This document shows, one piece after another, positions 1-11,501 of a stretch of 64,000 nucleotides of DNA. The stretch is from positions 4,526,001 to 4,590,000 of the forward strand of contig JAEUWY010000002.1 of the NCBI GenBank assembly GCA_022059125.1. Reading direction: 5' to 3'. Source of the stretch: Corynespora cassiicola (lineage: Eukaryota; Ascomycota; Dothideomycetes; Pleosporales; Corynesporascaceae). The notes beneath the pieces were generated by a model. That model did no database searches, was not told the DNA's origin, and worked only from the letters and a program-made list of their open reading frames with translations. A program made the position numbers and the translations under genes. Position 1 is the first letter of the stretch. Every line of letters starts with the position of its first letter.

Positions 1-1503
1 ACATTTGGTAATGCTGTACTTGCTTTGCCCGTACTTTCGCCCCGAGTAGGCACCACGATGCATGTCTGATTTCACTTGCCGGGACTCGGCATTGGGTTAG
101 CTTCTGGTCTCTGGTTTCCTCAACAGGACCGGCACTATCGCCAGAACGTATGAGGACCATGTACAAGCTCAGACAAGGAGGGTGGGCCAGTGTCATGGTT
201 GGGTTGACAGAAAGTGCTACCACATCCTTCAAGTTTCGCAAATGCCTGACCATCACTGAATTGCCATACACGTTCCAGATGCTCAAGAGGCCATCCCGCC
301 ACACAGCAAGTTTGCCATCCGCACCCAATGCCACCATGGCCACCCCCTCCACCCCCTCCGAGGCTACCAGGACAAGAAGAAACTCAAAGCCATACGCCCG
401 ATAGCCCATTTTGCCTAGACTTTCGGCCGCACTGCAACAATGGTACCCTCCATCGGTTGTGGGCTGAACCGTAGCATGCATTCATGTATGTATGCCCAAC
501 CAATAGGCTGATGCTCAACGCAAGACTTGAGATATGGAAGCGCCAAAGCAGGGACGCAGAAGAAAATGAAGAGGGGCAAAAGGGGGCTTGCAAATTAATT
601 GGCGGGGGCAAGGCTGACAAGGCCAGCGGAGGACTATTTTGGCAGAGGTTACGATTAGCAAGCCCACTGCATCACACATCCAGGGATGATAAGGAATGGA
701 CTAGGTTTATCCAGACACATGGAATGGATGCCTTATTGCAGCGCATTAGGGCGCAGGCGAGTCAGAGAAAGGCAACGAGGCAAGGCAGCGGGAAAGGTTC
801 AGCAAACCTATTTACGCCGCGATGGCACCAGGGTGGATACAATCCCGCAAAATCCTGTCCGACAGTAGACGCCGGTGAATGGGCCCGAACGCGTGTGACT
901 CACTGGCGTACCACATCATGTCCCGCACGGCGACTGCTCTTGGGAAGTGACTGCGGCCTCCCACGCCATGCCTGCGGCGCAAGTGAGACGGGGCGGGCGG
1001 CAAGGATTCGCATGCAGATGAGCCAATATATGCCCCGTTGGACAAGAGTGGTGAGTGGTGGAATGGTGGGTGTGTGACAGGGGTGCATAAAGTGGGAAGT
1101 GAGTTGCGCGACGGCAGGCAACGCGATATCACATGATAGGGCGAAGTCGCGTCTGTGCGCGGGTGGGGTACATGAGGGACGACAACTCGACTGGGAAGCG
1201 CGTCAGCCCGGCGTCACAGAAAATACGAAGTGTGGTACGCGTCGGATGAAGCAAGGAAGTATTGACTGTTCGGGTTTCATTGATCCATGGGTATATTCCG
1301 TCTAATCGCTCGTACTTTTGAGGCCGAAATTTGCGGCTAGTTAGGGCGCTCCCTGTGCGATGCACGCAGCGGAAGGCTGGGCTGCACACTTCCATGAGGT
1401 ATCGCTGACGTAACAGCTGTTCATGAGCCAGTGATGAGATTCGGTGCCACGCCGGATCATATGGGGGTACAGTAGACGAATGCGAGGCGAAGTACTTTAG
1501 GCA
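1..1503. other. Left-edge intergenic stretch, no supported gene
   Basis: Open frames here are short, overlap on both strands and show no recognisable protein motif or convincing exon chain. The stretch is moderately GC-rich with no repeat or RNA gene that I can see. Part of it should be the 3' flank of the CSN12-like gene, which ends at 1504. Confidence 0.5.
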
Positions 1504-3293
1504 TCAGACCCCTGTGCCCGGAAAAGCGCCCTTTTTGTTGAGGACAAGCATTTGATGCTCGCGCGAAATGTAGCCTTTCATGAGCCCCTGCAATGATCGT
1601 TAGTGAGGAGGACTACAAAGGAGCAACACAAAACCATGTCGGCAGGAACTGCGCCAGGACCGCCTCGGTTGGGCGTAGGCCTAGACTACGCTTATGATCC
1701 GTGAAACATGCAACAATAGTGGAAGGTGAGGTGAGATTGCAGGTCGGTGACTGTGGAGCTTCCGAGAAAAAAGTCACCTACCTTGTATATGAGATTTGCG
1801 AGTAGGCACTCGACCTCCTCATCCTCGATATATTGTCCACCGCCTTCGCCTGCGATTCCCATCCTCAATGCAGTGGCAAAGTGCACCAGCGGAATCCTAG
1901 ATTTCCTGATGCGGTCTTTTTCTGTCTGTCCCTCCTTCAGGTCCTCATAACCAGCCGCCAAGTATACCTTTCTGAAAAGATTACGCATGGCGATGTCACG
2001 ACTTCGCTCCAAAGTGAGAAAGATGCGGCGCTTGACCAACTCAGGTTCATTGGACTGAAGTGCAGCATCAAAGCCCACAAGATCACCGCTCTTTATACAA
2101 GCCGCTAGCGGTCCGAAAATGCGTTGCAAGTTCAGTGACCCGGACAGCAGAGTTTTTGAGGGTACCTTATGCTTCGTGATTAGACAGCACGGTATGAGAT
2201 AATTCAGGATGAGTCTGAATTAAAATCAGTGACATGGATGACGCAGAGTATTGGCCCACTCACTCTTGATTCTTGTGTGAACTCGGATAGCACGCATCCC
2301 ATGCTTCAGTGAGGTGTTCTTCAGCCTGTTAGGCGTTAGGAACATTCCATATGCGTGATTGTATAACTGCTTACCTTTGGGTAGTTTTCCTGTAAAAACT
2401 CCAAAACTCCTACATAGTATTTGTATGTTACTCTGTGTGCAGCTGGATACAGTTTGAAGTCAGGAAGGTCGGATTGGGCCTGGATCGATCTCACGACATT
2501 TTTCGACAAGCTGACATTTTTGAGCTACAGATGAAGGTTGTCAGTCTATCAAGAACCAACGGGTACTGCGATGATCCCACCTTGAAATATGTCTTGAATT
2601 GTAGGTTGGCTATGGCATAAACGCCCCACTTTCGCGATTCACTGAGATCGGGATTTCTGACAATGCATCAGTACCACAATGGAGGCTCTGTATGCATTCG
2701 ACTTACCTGTCACCTAGGCAGAGAGCGAATACCCTGTTGAAGAGACGAGCAGACTCTTCCAATTTCTCATTGCGCGGTGCAGAGCTGACCACGTCGTCTG
2801 ATAGGTCCGAGCTGAACGTCACCGGCTTGCTTTTAGCAAGATGCTCGTCTGCATCGATTGCGAATATTCTGAGGTGATTCGCGGCGCGGTGCAGGACCAT
2901 GACTACCCAGTGAGGTAAGGTGCCGTTTTGGAGGTATTTGATCAGATTGTTCACCACTTCTTTCCATGTGTCATATATCTGGAGGAGCTGGCGGTCTTCG
3001 AGTTTATGCTGGTTCCTGGCCTCCTCGGCTCTGAGGATGGCGCCCACAGCCTTCCAATAGCTCACGAATATATCTGTCCATGCGTTGCTTTCTTTGGGCG
3101 ACAAGCGACCGACCTTGCTGAATTTGATGGCATATCGAATGTCACCCTCAACTTGATGCTCGTTGGAAGCTCGGACAAACTCATACAAGCGGCCAGGGTT
3201 GTCAGGAGGAGGGACTGGACTCAATGCTTCGCTAACCCAGCCGGGGGACTGGGCAGCGTGGGCCTCATGGAAGATTGCAAGAGCTGCCTGCAT
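1504..3293 (-). CDS. csn12: CSN12-like PCI-domain protein (COP9/Thp3-Csn12 family)
   Basis: Six exons join to 463 aa: 3293-2707, 2656-2581, 2524-2375, 2325-2264, 2214-1782 and 1587-1504. The ATG at 3293 opens MQAALAIFHEAH, followed by the family-like segment SPVPPPDNPGRLYEFVRASN. The C-terminal half, from about residue 250, reads as a PCI domain (RIFGPLAACIKSGDLVGFD, then a winged-helix part LANLIYK-GLMKGYISREH) and ends in GAFPGTGV, typical of CSN12 orthologs. The last 27 codons sit in a separate exon beyond a 194-nt intron. Family knowledge: Csn12 pairs with Thp3 in mRNA maturation and transcription elongation and copurifies with the COP9 signalosome in yeast. The gene is divergent from the eL20 gene across about 375 bp, so the two promoters may overlap. 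All introns are GT-AG. Confidence 0.85.
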
Positions 3294-3668
3294 GATTTAG
3301 TTTGTGACTGAAATGTACCGTTCAGAGCTGCGTCTGATTAGACAGTGAGTAAGAGAACCGCGCTTGTACGCTTCAGACAGTCTGCATTGTGCGATCGAGC
3401 GTTGAGCGGGTTGCAGTCGGTGGGCTGCAGTGAGGGGAGTTGGAGGTGATTCGGAGTTGCGTCGGTGTTTGCGCTGTTTGCATGCCGACTTTTTCCCAGA
3501 CTGCAAATGGTTTAGCGCGCCCACAAGCGAAAATCGACACACCAACTTCCTGCAACCACGACCGACCGAAAAACACACGACAACACCGGCCTACTAACCA
3601 CGCAGCCAGAAAAGGTGAGACCCCCGCAGACTTTGCAGGGCTTATCGTCGATACTAACTTGAGCGCAG
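3294..3668. promoter_or_regulatory. Shared divergent promoter region, CSN12-like and eL20
   Basis: This 375-bp gap separates two head-to-head start codons. It must hold both 5' leaders and promoters. I see no clear TATA box and no specific factor site that I would defend. Confidence 0.45.
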
Positions 3669-4678
3669 ATGGGTAAGAATTTTCTCTCTTGTCGTCGCCA
3701 GCAGCCCCGCGATTGCAGTCCAAAATTTCGAACACACCCTACGATATCGAGTACGCAGTCATGAGCAGTCCGGAACATCAAGCGAACCCCGAATCAACCT
3801 GAAAAATCGAGGAATACGCGGAAATGCGTTCAGTTTTATGCTACTGTCTTGGCTCGATGATGGTGGACGAGGTGGTGGACATGCGGAATTTCTCTCAGCG
3901 CGAGCAGCTCGCATACGGACCACGCCAGTGACTGCGCTCATCTTGATGACTTGGCCTTTCGAATATCTGGACTGCAATCGCTCGCATGCTGTATAGATGG
4001 TTTTGCCATCAGTGCTGACTCGGCACCAGGTCGCATCCACGAGTACCAGGTCATTGGGCGTCACCTGCCCACCGAGGCGAACCCCACGCCCAAGCTCTAC
4101 CGCATGCGCATCTTCGCCCCGAACGATGTCGTCGCCAAGTCGCGGTTCTGGTACTTCTTGGGCAAGCTCCGCAAGATCAAGAAGGCCAACGGTGAGATCG
4201 TGTCGTTGAACGAGGTGCGTACGATTGGGTAGCGTAGGCGCACGAACTTGCGCCTCGCACATGAAAAATGAGCAGAACTGACATGCATTAGATCCACGAG
4301 AAGCGCCCCCAGAAGGTCAAGAACTTCGGTATCTGGATCCGTTACGACTCGCGCTCCGGTACCCACAACATGTACAAGGAGTACCGTGAGATGTCCAGGA
4401 CCGAGGCCGTCGATGCCCTCTACCAGGACATGGCTGCCCGCCACCGTTCTCGTTTCCGGGATATCCAGGCATGTTTCAATTTCCCTTGAGCGCTGGAACA
4501 TGGTATTAACTGGCCGCAGATCCTCAAGGTCGTTGAGGTCGAGAAGACCGAGGACATCCGCCGCCCCTACCTCAAGCAGCTCCTCGTCAAGGGTCTCAAG
4601 TTCCCTCTTCCCCACCGCGTCAACAGGAAGGTTGGCAAGAAGATCTTCTCCGCCACCAGGCCATCAACTTTCTTCTAA
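3669..4678 (+). CDS. rpl20: 60S ribosomal protein eL20 (L20/L18a)
   Basis: Four exons give 174 aa, the normal family length: 3669-3672, 4030-4214, 4292-4468 and 4520-4678. Exon 1 is only ATGG; joining it to exon 2 gives [17 protein letters not shown], the conserved N terminus. Further eL20 signatures are [40 protein letters not shown] and the end [13 protein letters not shown]. The protein is a structural part of the large ribosomal subunit. The first intron is long (357 nt), as is common in ribosomal protein genes. The third intron (4469-4519, 51 nt) starts with GC instead of GT; the only nearby GT would break the frame, and the protein is conserved across the join. Confidence 0.96.
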
Positions 4679-5355
4679 GCGTGTTTTCTTTCACGGAGTG
4701 GGGTCTGGGTTGGTAGGGATGATATGGCTTTCCCTGGCTTTGATGCATGGCTTCAAAAATGAAGTATACTAGGAACGAATCAAAATCCCTGATACCATAA
4801 CATCGATCTCGAAAAATAAAACGAAGGAATGAAGTGACGAGTCTGCCGGGGTGGTCCTTGCCTAGGCGTATCTTCTTGCTGACAATGGAGTCGATCACGA
4901 ACATGCGGCTGGTTAATGCGGTGGGATAGCTACCTTGTCCATAGCTCTCAAGAAGTGTTGGTGTCGGACTGTCACACCTGTCTGACTGATGAATGGTGAA
5001 TTTCACATGATACAACAAAGTACGAGCGAATCGGCTTGCAGATCTACCCAAATACCAGATTACTGAACAAAATTATTGCGTTTTGTTCAAAAGGGCCTCT
5101 GTAGAGAGTCGTAAACTCGGACTCGTCAACGTCATTGGCGGTTCCCGCCAAGCCGGAAATCATCCATCGACTTGGGACCTCGGCCCATACCCCAGATCTC
5201 CCTTCTCCGCATGCCTCCTCTGTTGCAATCGGCCTTGGACTCGTCGATTGATTTGAAGGCTAAATATGCTTGGATTGCTAGGTATAGACTGACTTTCACA
5301 ACTCACTACTAGCCTTGCTTCAGCTTCCTCGACTATACTACCATCGCTATCAACA
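4679..5355. other. Intergenic, eL20 3' flank and crotonase gene promoter
   Basis: No coding signal is seen. The left part should be the eL20 3' UTR. The right part precedes a start codon at 5356 and contains CT-rich runs typical of fungal leaders just before it. Confidence 0.45.
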
Positions 5356-6419
5356 ATGCCATCCCCACCACTCCCAGCTGCCCTGCCCAGATCTTACAAT
5401 GAGCTGCAGTTTACAACAATCAAAACGCAGCACTATGAAAAAGACACTTCCATTATAATCCTCACTTTGTACCGCCCGGGAAAGCATAATGCATTCACCG
5501 ATACCATGATGCTAGAGATCGAGAGCGTTTATGGCATGTTCGATGTTGATGACCGCGTGCGATGCATTGTATTCACAGGAGACGGCAACATATTCTGTGC
5601 AGGTGCAGACCTCGAAATCGGATTCCAAGGTGGTGAAGAGAAGGTGAATGACCACAGGGATGGGTATGCTCTAGTCTCAGTCTTTTTATTTTCAAATTGC
5701 CCGTCATTTCCATTCGCAAAAGAGCTGGGCGGGTTGGCGAAAGATGCCGATAGAATCAATCGTATCCATGGAAAATAGATCACTACTGACCCAGCAACCA
5801 CAGCGGCGGCCGCGTCGTCCTCGCCATCCACCACTGCCGCAAGCCCACCATCGCCGCCCTCAACGGTTCCGCCGTCGGCGTCGGCATCACCATGACGCTC
5901 CCCATGAATATCCGCATCGCGTACGGCGCCTCCAAGATCGGCTTCGTGTTCGCGCGCCGCGGCCTCGTCATGGAGGCTTGCAGTTCGTACTTTTTGCCTC
6001 GCCTCGTCGGGCACTCGCGCGCCATGACGGCCGTCACCACGGGCAGCACGTACCTGGCCACGGACAAGGTGTGGGACGGGCTCTTCGCCGAGACGCTGGA
6101 CCGCCGCGAGGACGTGCTGCCCCGCGCGCTGCAGGTCGCAGAGGACGTGGTGAAGAATACGAGCAGCGTGAGCACCTATCTCATGAAGGAGATGATGTTC
6201 CGGGACCAAGGCAGTGCAGAGGGCCAGCATCTACTCGATTCGCGCATCTTGTATGAGTTGTTTCAGAGCCAGGATAATAAGGAGGGGGTCAAGAGCTTTT
6301 TGGAGAAGAGGCCGGCAAAGTTCACGGGAACCATGGAGAACACGACGGTTTCAGCATATCCGTGGTGGGTGCCTGTGAATCTTGTTGGAAGGCCGAAGGC
6401 GGGATCTCCAAAGATGTAA
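5356..6419 (+). CDS. Enoyl-CoA hydratase/isomerase (crotonase) family protein
   Basis: Two exons (5356-5663 and 5804-6419) give 307 aa. The crotonase fold is clear: TLYRPGKHNAFTDTMM near residue 37, the first oxyanion-hole segment FCAGADLE near residues 80-87, and KPTIAALNGSAVGVGITMTLP near 116-136. A Glu in GLVMEACSSYFLPRLVG lies where hydratases carry the second catalytic Glu. Members hydrate or isomerise enoyl-CoA thioesters, usually in beta-oxidation or in catabolism of branched or aromatic acids; the exact substrate cannot be read here. The C terminus PKM resembles but does not match the canonical peroxisomal PTS1 (S/A/C-K/R/H-L/M), so peroxisomal location is only possible. The 140-nt intron is GT-AG. 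Confidence 0.88.
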
Positions 6420-6589
6420 GAGGGAGATTTTGGCAAAGGTTAGTCAGAACCCTGAGTATTGGCATCCAAAACAGGGGAAAGGAAATGAAATGCCTTCAAG
6501 ATTGAGGGGTATCGTTATGCCATTTTTTTGATGTGCTTGTGCTGATCCTGTAGCTGTCTATGCGATTTTGACTAATCCATTGCCAAAGC

Positions 6590-7622
6590 TTAGCTCTCGG
6601 GCCTCAGTTTGCCTCTGCGTTCCCTCATCTCTTGCACTCTCCGCCTGTCAGCCTCGAAGTTCTTCTTCAGTCTCATCTCCTCCTCCTTCCTCTTCTCGCG
6701 GTGCTGGAACCTGTAGAAGTCATCCTTGACACCGTTCTTCTTCCTACGCTCCTCCAATTCAGCCTTCTTCTTCTCGGCCTCCTCCAACCGTGCAGGCCCG
6801 CTTCGTCCACCTCGTGTGACTGTAATGAAGCCATCTTCGTCTGGCACTGAGCGCTGGTGTTTCCGCACACGGTTGCGTGCTGCTTCTGCTGCATTGAACT
6901 GGCCCAAGTATGCGTTTATGCTGGCCTGTAGAGCCGATTTGCTCGGATAACGAAGCATGAGATGTGTCTTGTACCCTAGACAGATATTAGTACCCCTTGT
7001 CATGTCCGTATTATGCTCAGGGATGCTCACTCTGCACACCCAACCCCTCACCACCCGTCCACCTAACCACCCTCCCTTCCTTGACTGCTTTTTTCACCTC
7101 CTTGAGAGCGCCCTTTGCACTCCCCGCATCCACAAATTTGACAATTGCACATCCACCACCTCGCCTCAACTCCCCGTTCCAAAGTTTCGGCAGCGCACTG
7201 TCTTCATCCTCAATCACGCCCTCGGCTACAATGTCCTCGTCCCTCTTCCTCTTCTTGCCCCTCGCCTCCCCGCCTGCAGGCTGCGAAGCAGTCCTCCACC
7301 GCTTGTGCGTCTGCGCAGCCGGGACCGAGGAATCAAATTCCACATCCTCGACCCGCGAACCGCCCAACTGGTCCGCAAAGAGCGCGCGGATGCTGCCTTC
7401 GGTCGCATCGACGGGCACGTTCGCCACGAAGAGGCTGCGCTCAGCACTCGCAGTGGGCTGCGACGGTTCGTGCTGCTTCACGTAGAGGAAGTGTTTCGCG
7501 TCTGCGTAGATCTCGGGGACGCCATCCAGGCTCGGGAGGGCGAGCGGCAGGACCGCAAAGTCTGAGACGGAGGTAGGGGTGCCCTTTTGCTTTTTGGGCT
7601 TGGAGGATTTTTCGGCGGGCAT
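6590..7622 (-). CDS. rrp7: Ribosomal RNA-processing protein 7 (RRP7)
   Basis: Two exons (7622-7031 and 6975-6590) give 325 aa. The N-terminal half has an RRM-like Rrp7 domain: LPLALPSLDGVPEIYADAKHF, then RSLFVANVPVDATEGSIRALF near residue 63. A basic KKRKR insert follows. The C-terminal half carries the family signature FNAAEAARNRVRKHQRSVPDEDGFITV, then a charged helical tail ending DDFYRFQHREKRKEE and RERRGKLRPES. Family knowledge: Rrp7 belongs to the UTP-C/CURI complex of the 90S pre-ribosome and is needed for 18S rRNA maturation in the nucleolus. The intron is 55 nt with a GTGAGC donor. The ATG at 7622 is chosen because conservation starts just after it and upstream codons look non-coding. 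Confidence 0.9.
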
Positions 7623-8404
7623 GGCGGCGCGGGCGCGGTGTTTTGTGCGCGTCGAAGCTTGAAGGTTGATTCGGGTTGGTGTGGGATGCGATGCGGTGCG
7701 GTGCGAATTGATGCGATGCGTTTGGAGAAATTTTGGCAAGGGTGGCACGGCCCGTTGCGGTGCGGCTTGGCGGTGGCCGTCGCCTGCAAGCCATTCACGA
7801 GGCCTCCCTCGGGGAGTTGCTCACTAGCCTAGCGCCCTGCAGGGCTATCAGGCCATGACATGATCACCAGGACACACAAAAGTGACGGCTTTGCAGGAGT
7901 GCAGGCCTTTTGCCTTGGCTGCAGCACGGGATCAAGGGGCTTTTCAGCTCTCCTTTGACTAGGTCTAGGGCACGCGATGGATCTACTGGTGCCAACTCCA
8001 CTTAGGCAAACAGGAAGAGCTGTGTGCGAGAACGGCATTTAACTTGCATGAACAGGGAGCGGGAAATCTACAAATTCGATTGTAGTGGCATCTTCATTAG
8101 AGAATAATCTAAAAGTTTAAACAATACTTTTACTATACGAGGTAGTAAGTGACGACGACGAGGGAAAAAAGAAAAGTGCCAGTGACCCGTAGTCTCGTAA
8201 CAAAAAAAACAACATCAGGCCCAGAAAGCAATATGAACCCCTATGGGCATCACAGGATATCGTACCCCAGTCCCACTCGCGTATATCGTCACAGAACACC
8301 AGACCTGATCCGTACCCATCCGAAGGACTCCGTACCACCCATCCGCCCGAACCGTGATTCGTAAGCCTGTGGCAATAACAATAATCAGACAACAAACGAA
8401 GGAC
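7623..8404. other. Intergenic, RRP7 promoter and SYLF gene 3' flank
   Basis: There is no supported gene. The left part is the RRP7 5' flank, and the right part (AT-richer, about 8040-8400) is the 3' flank of the SYLF gene on the same strand. The short open frames here have no conserved features. Confidence 0.45.
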
Positions 8405-10427
8405 TTAGTGGAAACCGCCTGGAATCGTCTTCACCGGGGATGCCGGGAGAGACTGGAAGTCGTCCTTCTCTTCCTTATTCTCCGATTCGGCGTACTTGGG
8501 CTGCAGTCTCTTGCTGACGTGCTCAAGGCCCTCAATGGAGGAAAAGGATGAGGCGGAAGATCCATCATTCTTCAAAGACGGAGTCGAGGGGGGGCTTTGG
8601 TTATCGGCAGCCATTGGGGAGGGTGCTGCGGATGCATCGCGCGCTGCACCTTCGTTGGATACGTCAGAGTTGACAGACAGCCTTTGGCGAAAGGGGCTCC
8701 TGGGAGGTAGCTTCGGCGGAATAGCCTTTGCGACGGTCACAATACGTGGTCGAGTGATCATTTGAGGCGCAGCAGCTTGGTGGATTTCCTGAATGATAGG
8801 CTCCTCCTCTTCATCATCGTCATCTGAGTCTAGATCGTCATCGAAGACCCTCGAGTCTCGCACTGGGTTGGCCGGGTTGGTCGGGTTGGCCGGTTCTTCC
8901 ACGCTATCCTTTCTGGCTTCTTTCGGATCTTTCACTTCATCTGTGCTTGGTGCCTCTGGAATATCAGGTAGAGTAGGACTGGGAGTTCTTTCTTGTCTGG
9001 GTGGCAGCAGAGGCGGGACCTTGACTGGCGGCGGAGGATCGAAGTCGGTCTGTGTGCTCATATCGACCATTGTAGAGCTGCGCGATTCCATGACGCTGCT
9101 GATGGTACTTGTCCTCCAACTTGATCGCCTGCTTATGCTTCGTCCGTCTATGCTTGATCGATCAAAGCTCTTCCTGAAAGTGGCGTAGATTGGACTTGTC
9201 GGGCTGGGCTTGAACTCGAATTGCTCGCTTGCAGGTCTCTTGTGTGTTCCTGCTTCTCGAATCTCCAATCCTGCTTGTTCTAGTGCCAGCACTCCAAAAG
9301 GATCTGGATCTTCTTTATCCGGAACACCGAAAGTCTTGTCTTCTATCTCAAAATCTGCTGGTGGCGGCTCGCTGGGAAGCAGAGACTCGTCGATGTCGGC
9401 ATCGCCCTGTGCGGCCCGCACAGTCTCCAGCAGCCTTCTAGTCTCAAAGGGGACATGTCGCGCTTTCCCGGCCAAGATGTCTGCAACGCCGATGCGCTCG
9501 CCGTAAAAACGTTCGTTTTCGTCTGTCCGCTCGATGACAATGGTTCCGTCTATTTGGACACCGGCGTAGAATCCTCGCGACTTGAGGTAGGTGAAAACGG
9601 GCGCCTGGCGCTTGTGGACTTCCGTTTCCAGCATACCACCCATACCAACCGGACCGGCAACGGCACTGATTTCTCCCCCTAGCGTACAGCGCACGGTTGC
9701 GAATGCGTCTAATGCTTGTTGCGTGTTTATGACGACCACGCAGTCGTAAATGTCGACGCCAACGAGGAATCCGAGACCGGCTGTGTGAAGCATGATCCTA
9801 AGACGGTCAGTTAAGTGTCCAAGACAATGAGAGGCGCAGCCGCGTACCCTGATGGTGCAGACCAGGCCCCGTCCTCTTTGCGCCCGATGAGGACTCCACT
9901 GCCACCTGCCCCCGAAATCCACAGGCCGGTGCGCATCGTGGTAAAAATGGCGAGGCCTTTTGCATTCTTGATTACCTAGGCAGGGTCAGCTCTGTCACAA
10001 GCGCATAGTCGCCGACTTCTAGACGCATGTGTGCGCTGCTGAGTAGTCGCAACGTCGTGCCCATTGCATCATGGACCAGCGGCAGAAGGTATGGTGACGT
10101 ACCTCTGCTGGGATCTTCTTCAGCACTCGCTGCTTGGAGTCGGGACCGTCGGTACTCGGTCGGTCTTCTTCCTGATAGAAACCATCCTCTACGGGGCTGT
10201 CAGTGAGGGTTACGCAACGCAAGCAGCAGAGGAGAGGACAGACTGCAAAAGCTCTTCAGAATGCGCGCTGCCTTGTCGCATTCCTTGTCGAGGGTCGTGG
10301 GCCAGAAGGCCTCGGAGCCCAGCTTGTTAGACATGCGATTGACGGGCGGACCGAGTTTGTCGACGAGGTTGTAAATCTTGTCGAAGCCAGCCTTTCCGCC
10401 CGACTTCGTCTTCTGCCAGAAGGCCAT
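8405..10427 (-). CDS. SYLF-domain (Ysc84/Lsb3-type) lipid-binding protein without SH3
   Basis: Four exons (10427-10244, 10188-10103, 9975-9848, 9797-8405) give 596 aa. The SYLF domain spans roughly residues 15-230: ARILKSFCKDGFYQEED, KNAKGLAIFTTMRTG, GAGGSGVLIGRKEDG, SGIMLHTAGLGFLVGVDIYD and YAGVQIDGTIVIERTDENERFYGERI. Family knowledge: SYLF proteins bind phosphoinositides and link membranes to cortical actin during endocytosis. Yeast Lsb3/Ysc84 end in an SH3 domain. Here the SYLF domain is followed by about 350 residues rich in Ser, Pro and acidic residues (runs of D and E near PIIQEI, a short NPANPTNPANP repeat, several PPLPPR-like proline motifs) and no SH3. The first acceptor (CGTAG, intron 10189-10243) was chosen because it alone restores the conserved CKDGFY. 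Confidence 0.85.
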
Positions 10428-11501
10428 GGTGGAAGGCTGAGTTGGGCGCGGTCGCCGACAGGTCGGGGGTGCGGGGACGTTTCAATAAACAGAGGGGCCG
10501 AGATTAGACATTACAGAGCAACGCTGACTTGTATATGGGCGTCGCACGGCATGGGGGCTGTGGCTGCGGCGGAGGGCGGGAGCTGGGGGGCAACGGGCAA
10601 TGATGCAGAGAGACGCAGGCGGCGGGCACGGCAGGGTCGTCGAGGTGGCAGGCAGGCGGCCGGTAGACGGCGGCTGCACCGTTTTCTGTACGTACGTCAA
10701 GTGGTCTCGTCAGCTAGCAGCTGGGCAGCTAGTCAGCAGGGTTTGTGACGGCGCCATCCTAGCGAGCCAGCTCCGGTACCTTAATTACGAGGCGCGACCC
10801 CTGCTGGGCTGTGCTGCTCGGGGCTGCTCAGTGCTGTTCAGTCAAGGAAAAAGCAGCCAGAACCAATATTGGATGCATGCACGAGGCTGTCGAGCCCGAC
10901 TCGAACAAATTGGGACTTGCAGGCTGTGCGCCGTCTGATTTGCCACTGGACGGACCCCATTGCGCGCGCGAGTCGCAGGCCTGGGTGTTGAAAAGCCCCG
11001 TGAAGGCCGAACGACTCCTCGGGCATGGGCAGAGGGCTGCCGCACGTGTGACGGGGTCGCTTTCCGAGGGAGGGCTGCAAAACGAAATAACAGGGTCGTC
11101 GAGCTGGATCCCCGGCGCATCATGCACAATATCGAAAAGCTTGATGCCTGGCCGGAACAACTCGATGATCCGGCCCCGGCCCACTCATCACGTGCCGCCT
11201 CTGCCGGGCGGGCACTGCCAAGCCGCCCAAGCCTCCCGCGCGCGGTCGCGTCCTGGAGCTCTGCAGCGAAGTTTACTGCTTGCGCACCGCCGCCATACAG
11301 CACGCTCCAGCTCCACCGCACACGCTCCACCCCCTTCGAGCCGGCCAGCTCCAAATTGCCCTCTGGGACCATCGACCATTGGCCATTGGCCATTGACCAT
11401 CGGCGCGCTCAGACTGCGCTCGGCAGCCTCGTCTTGTCCATTGTGCTCGCCCGCCCGCCAGCAGCTTCGTCCGAGCAGCACCACCTGACGCCTGCCCAGC
11501 C
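10428..11501. promoter_or_regulatory. Divergent promoter region, SYLF gene and Nup85-like gene
   Basis: A GC-rich gap of 1,074 bp lies between two head-to-head start codons. No gene is supported, although long GC-driven open frames occur on both strands. The clearest structure is a short CCATTGG repeat at 11376-11400, listed separately. Confidence 0.5.
11376..11400. repeat. Tandem 7-bp CCATTGG repeat with inverted CCAAT boxes
   Basis: The unit CCATTGG occurs twice, then CCATTGA, then CCAT, head to tail. Each of the first two units contains ATTGG, the reverse of CCAAT, the site bound by the fungal CCAAT-binding HAP-type complex. The block ends 101 bp before the Nup85-like start codon, a sensible promoter position. 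Function is inferred from motif and location only. Confidence 0.5.

Noticed and set aside
484..1132. Overlapping open frames at the left edge as genes
   Set aside because: No motif, no splice chain and several overlapping frames on both strands. They look compositional.
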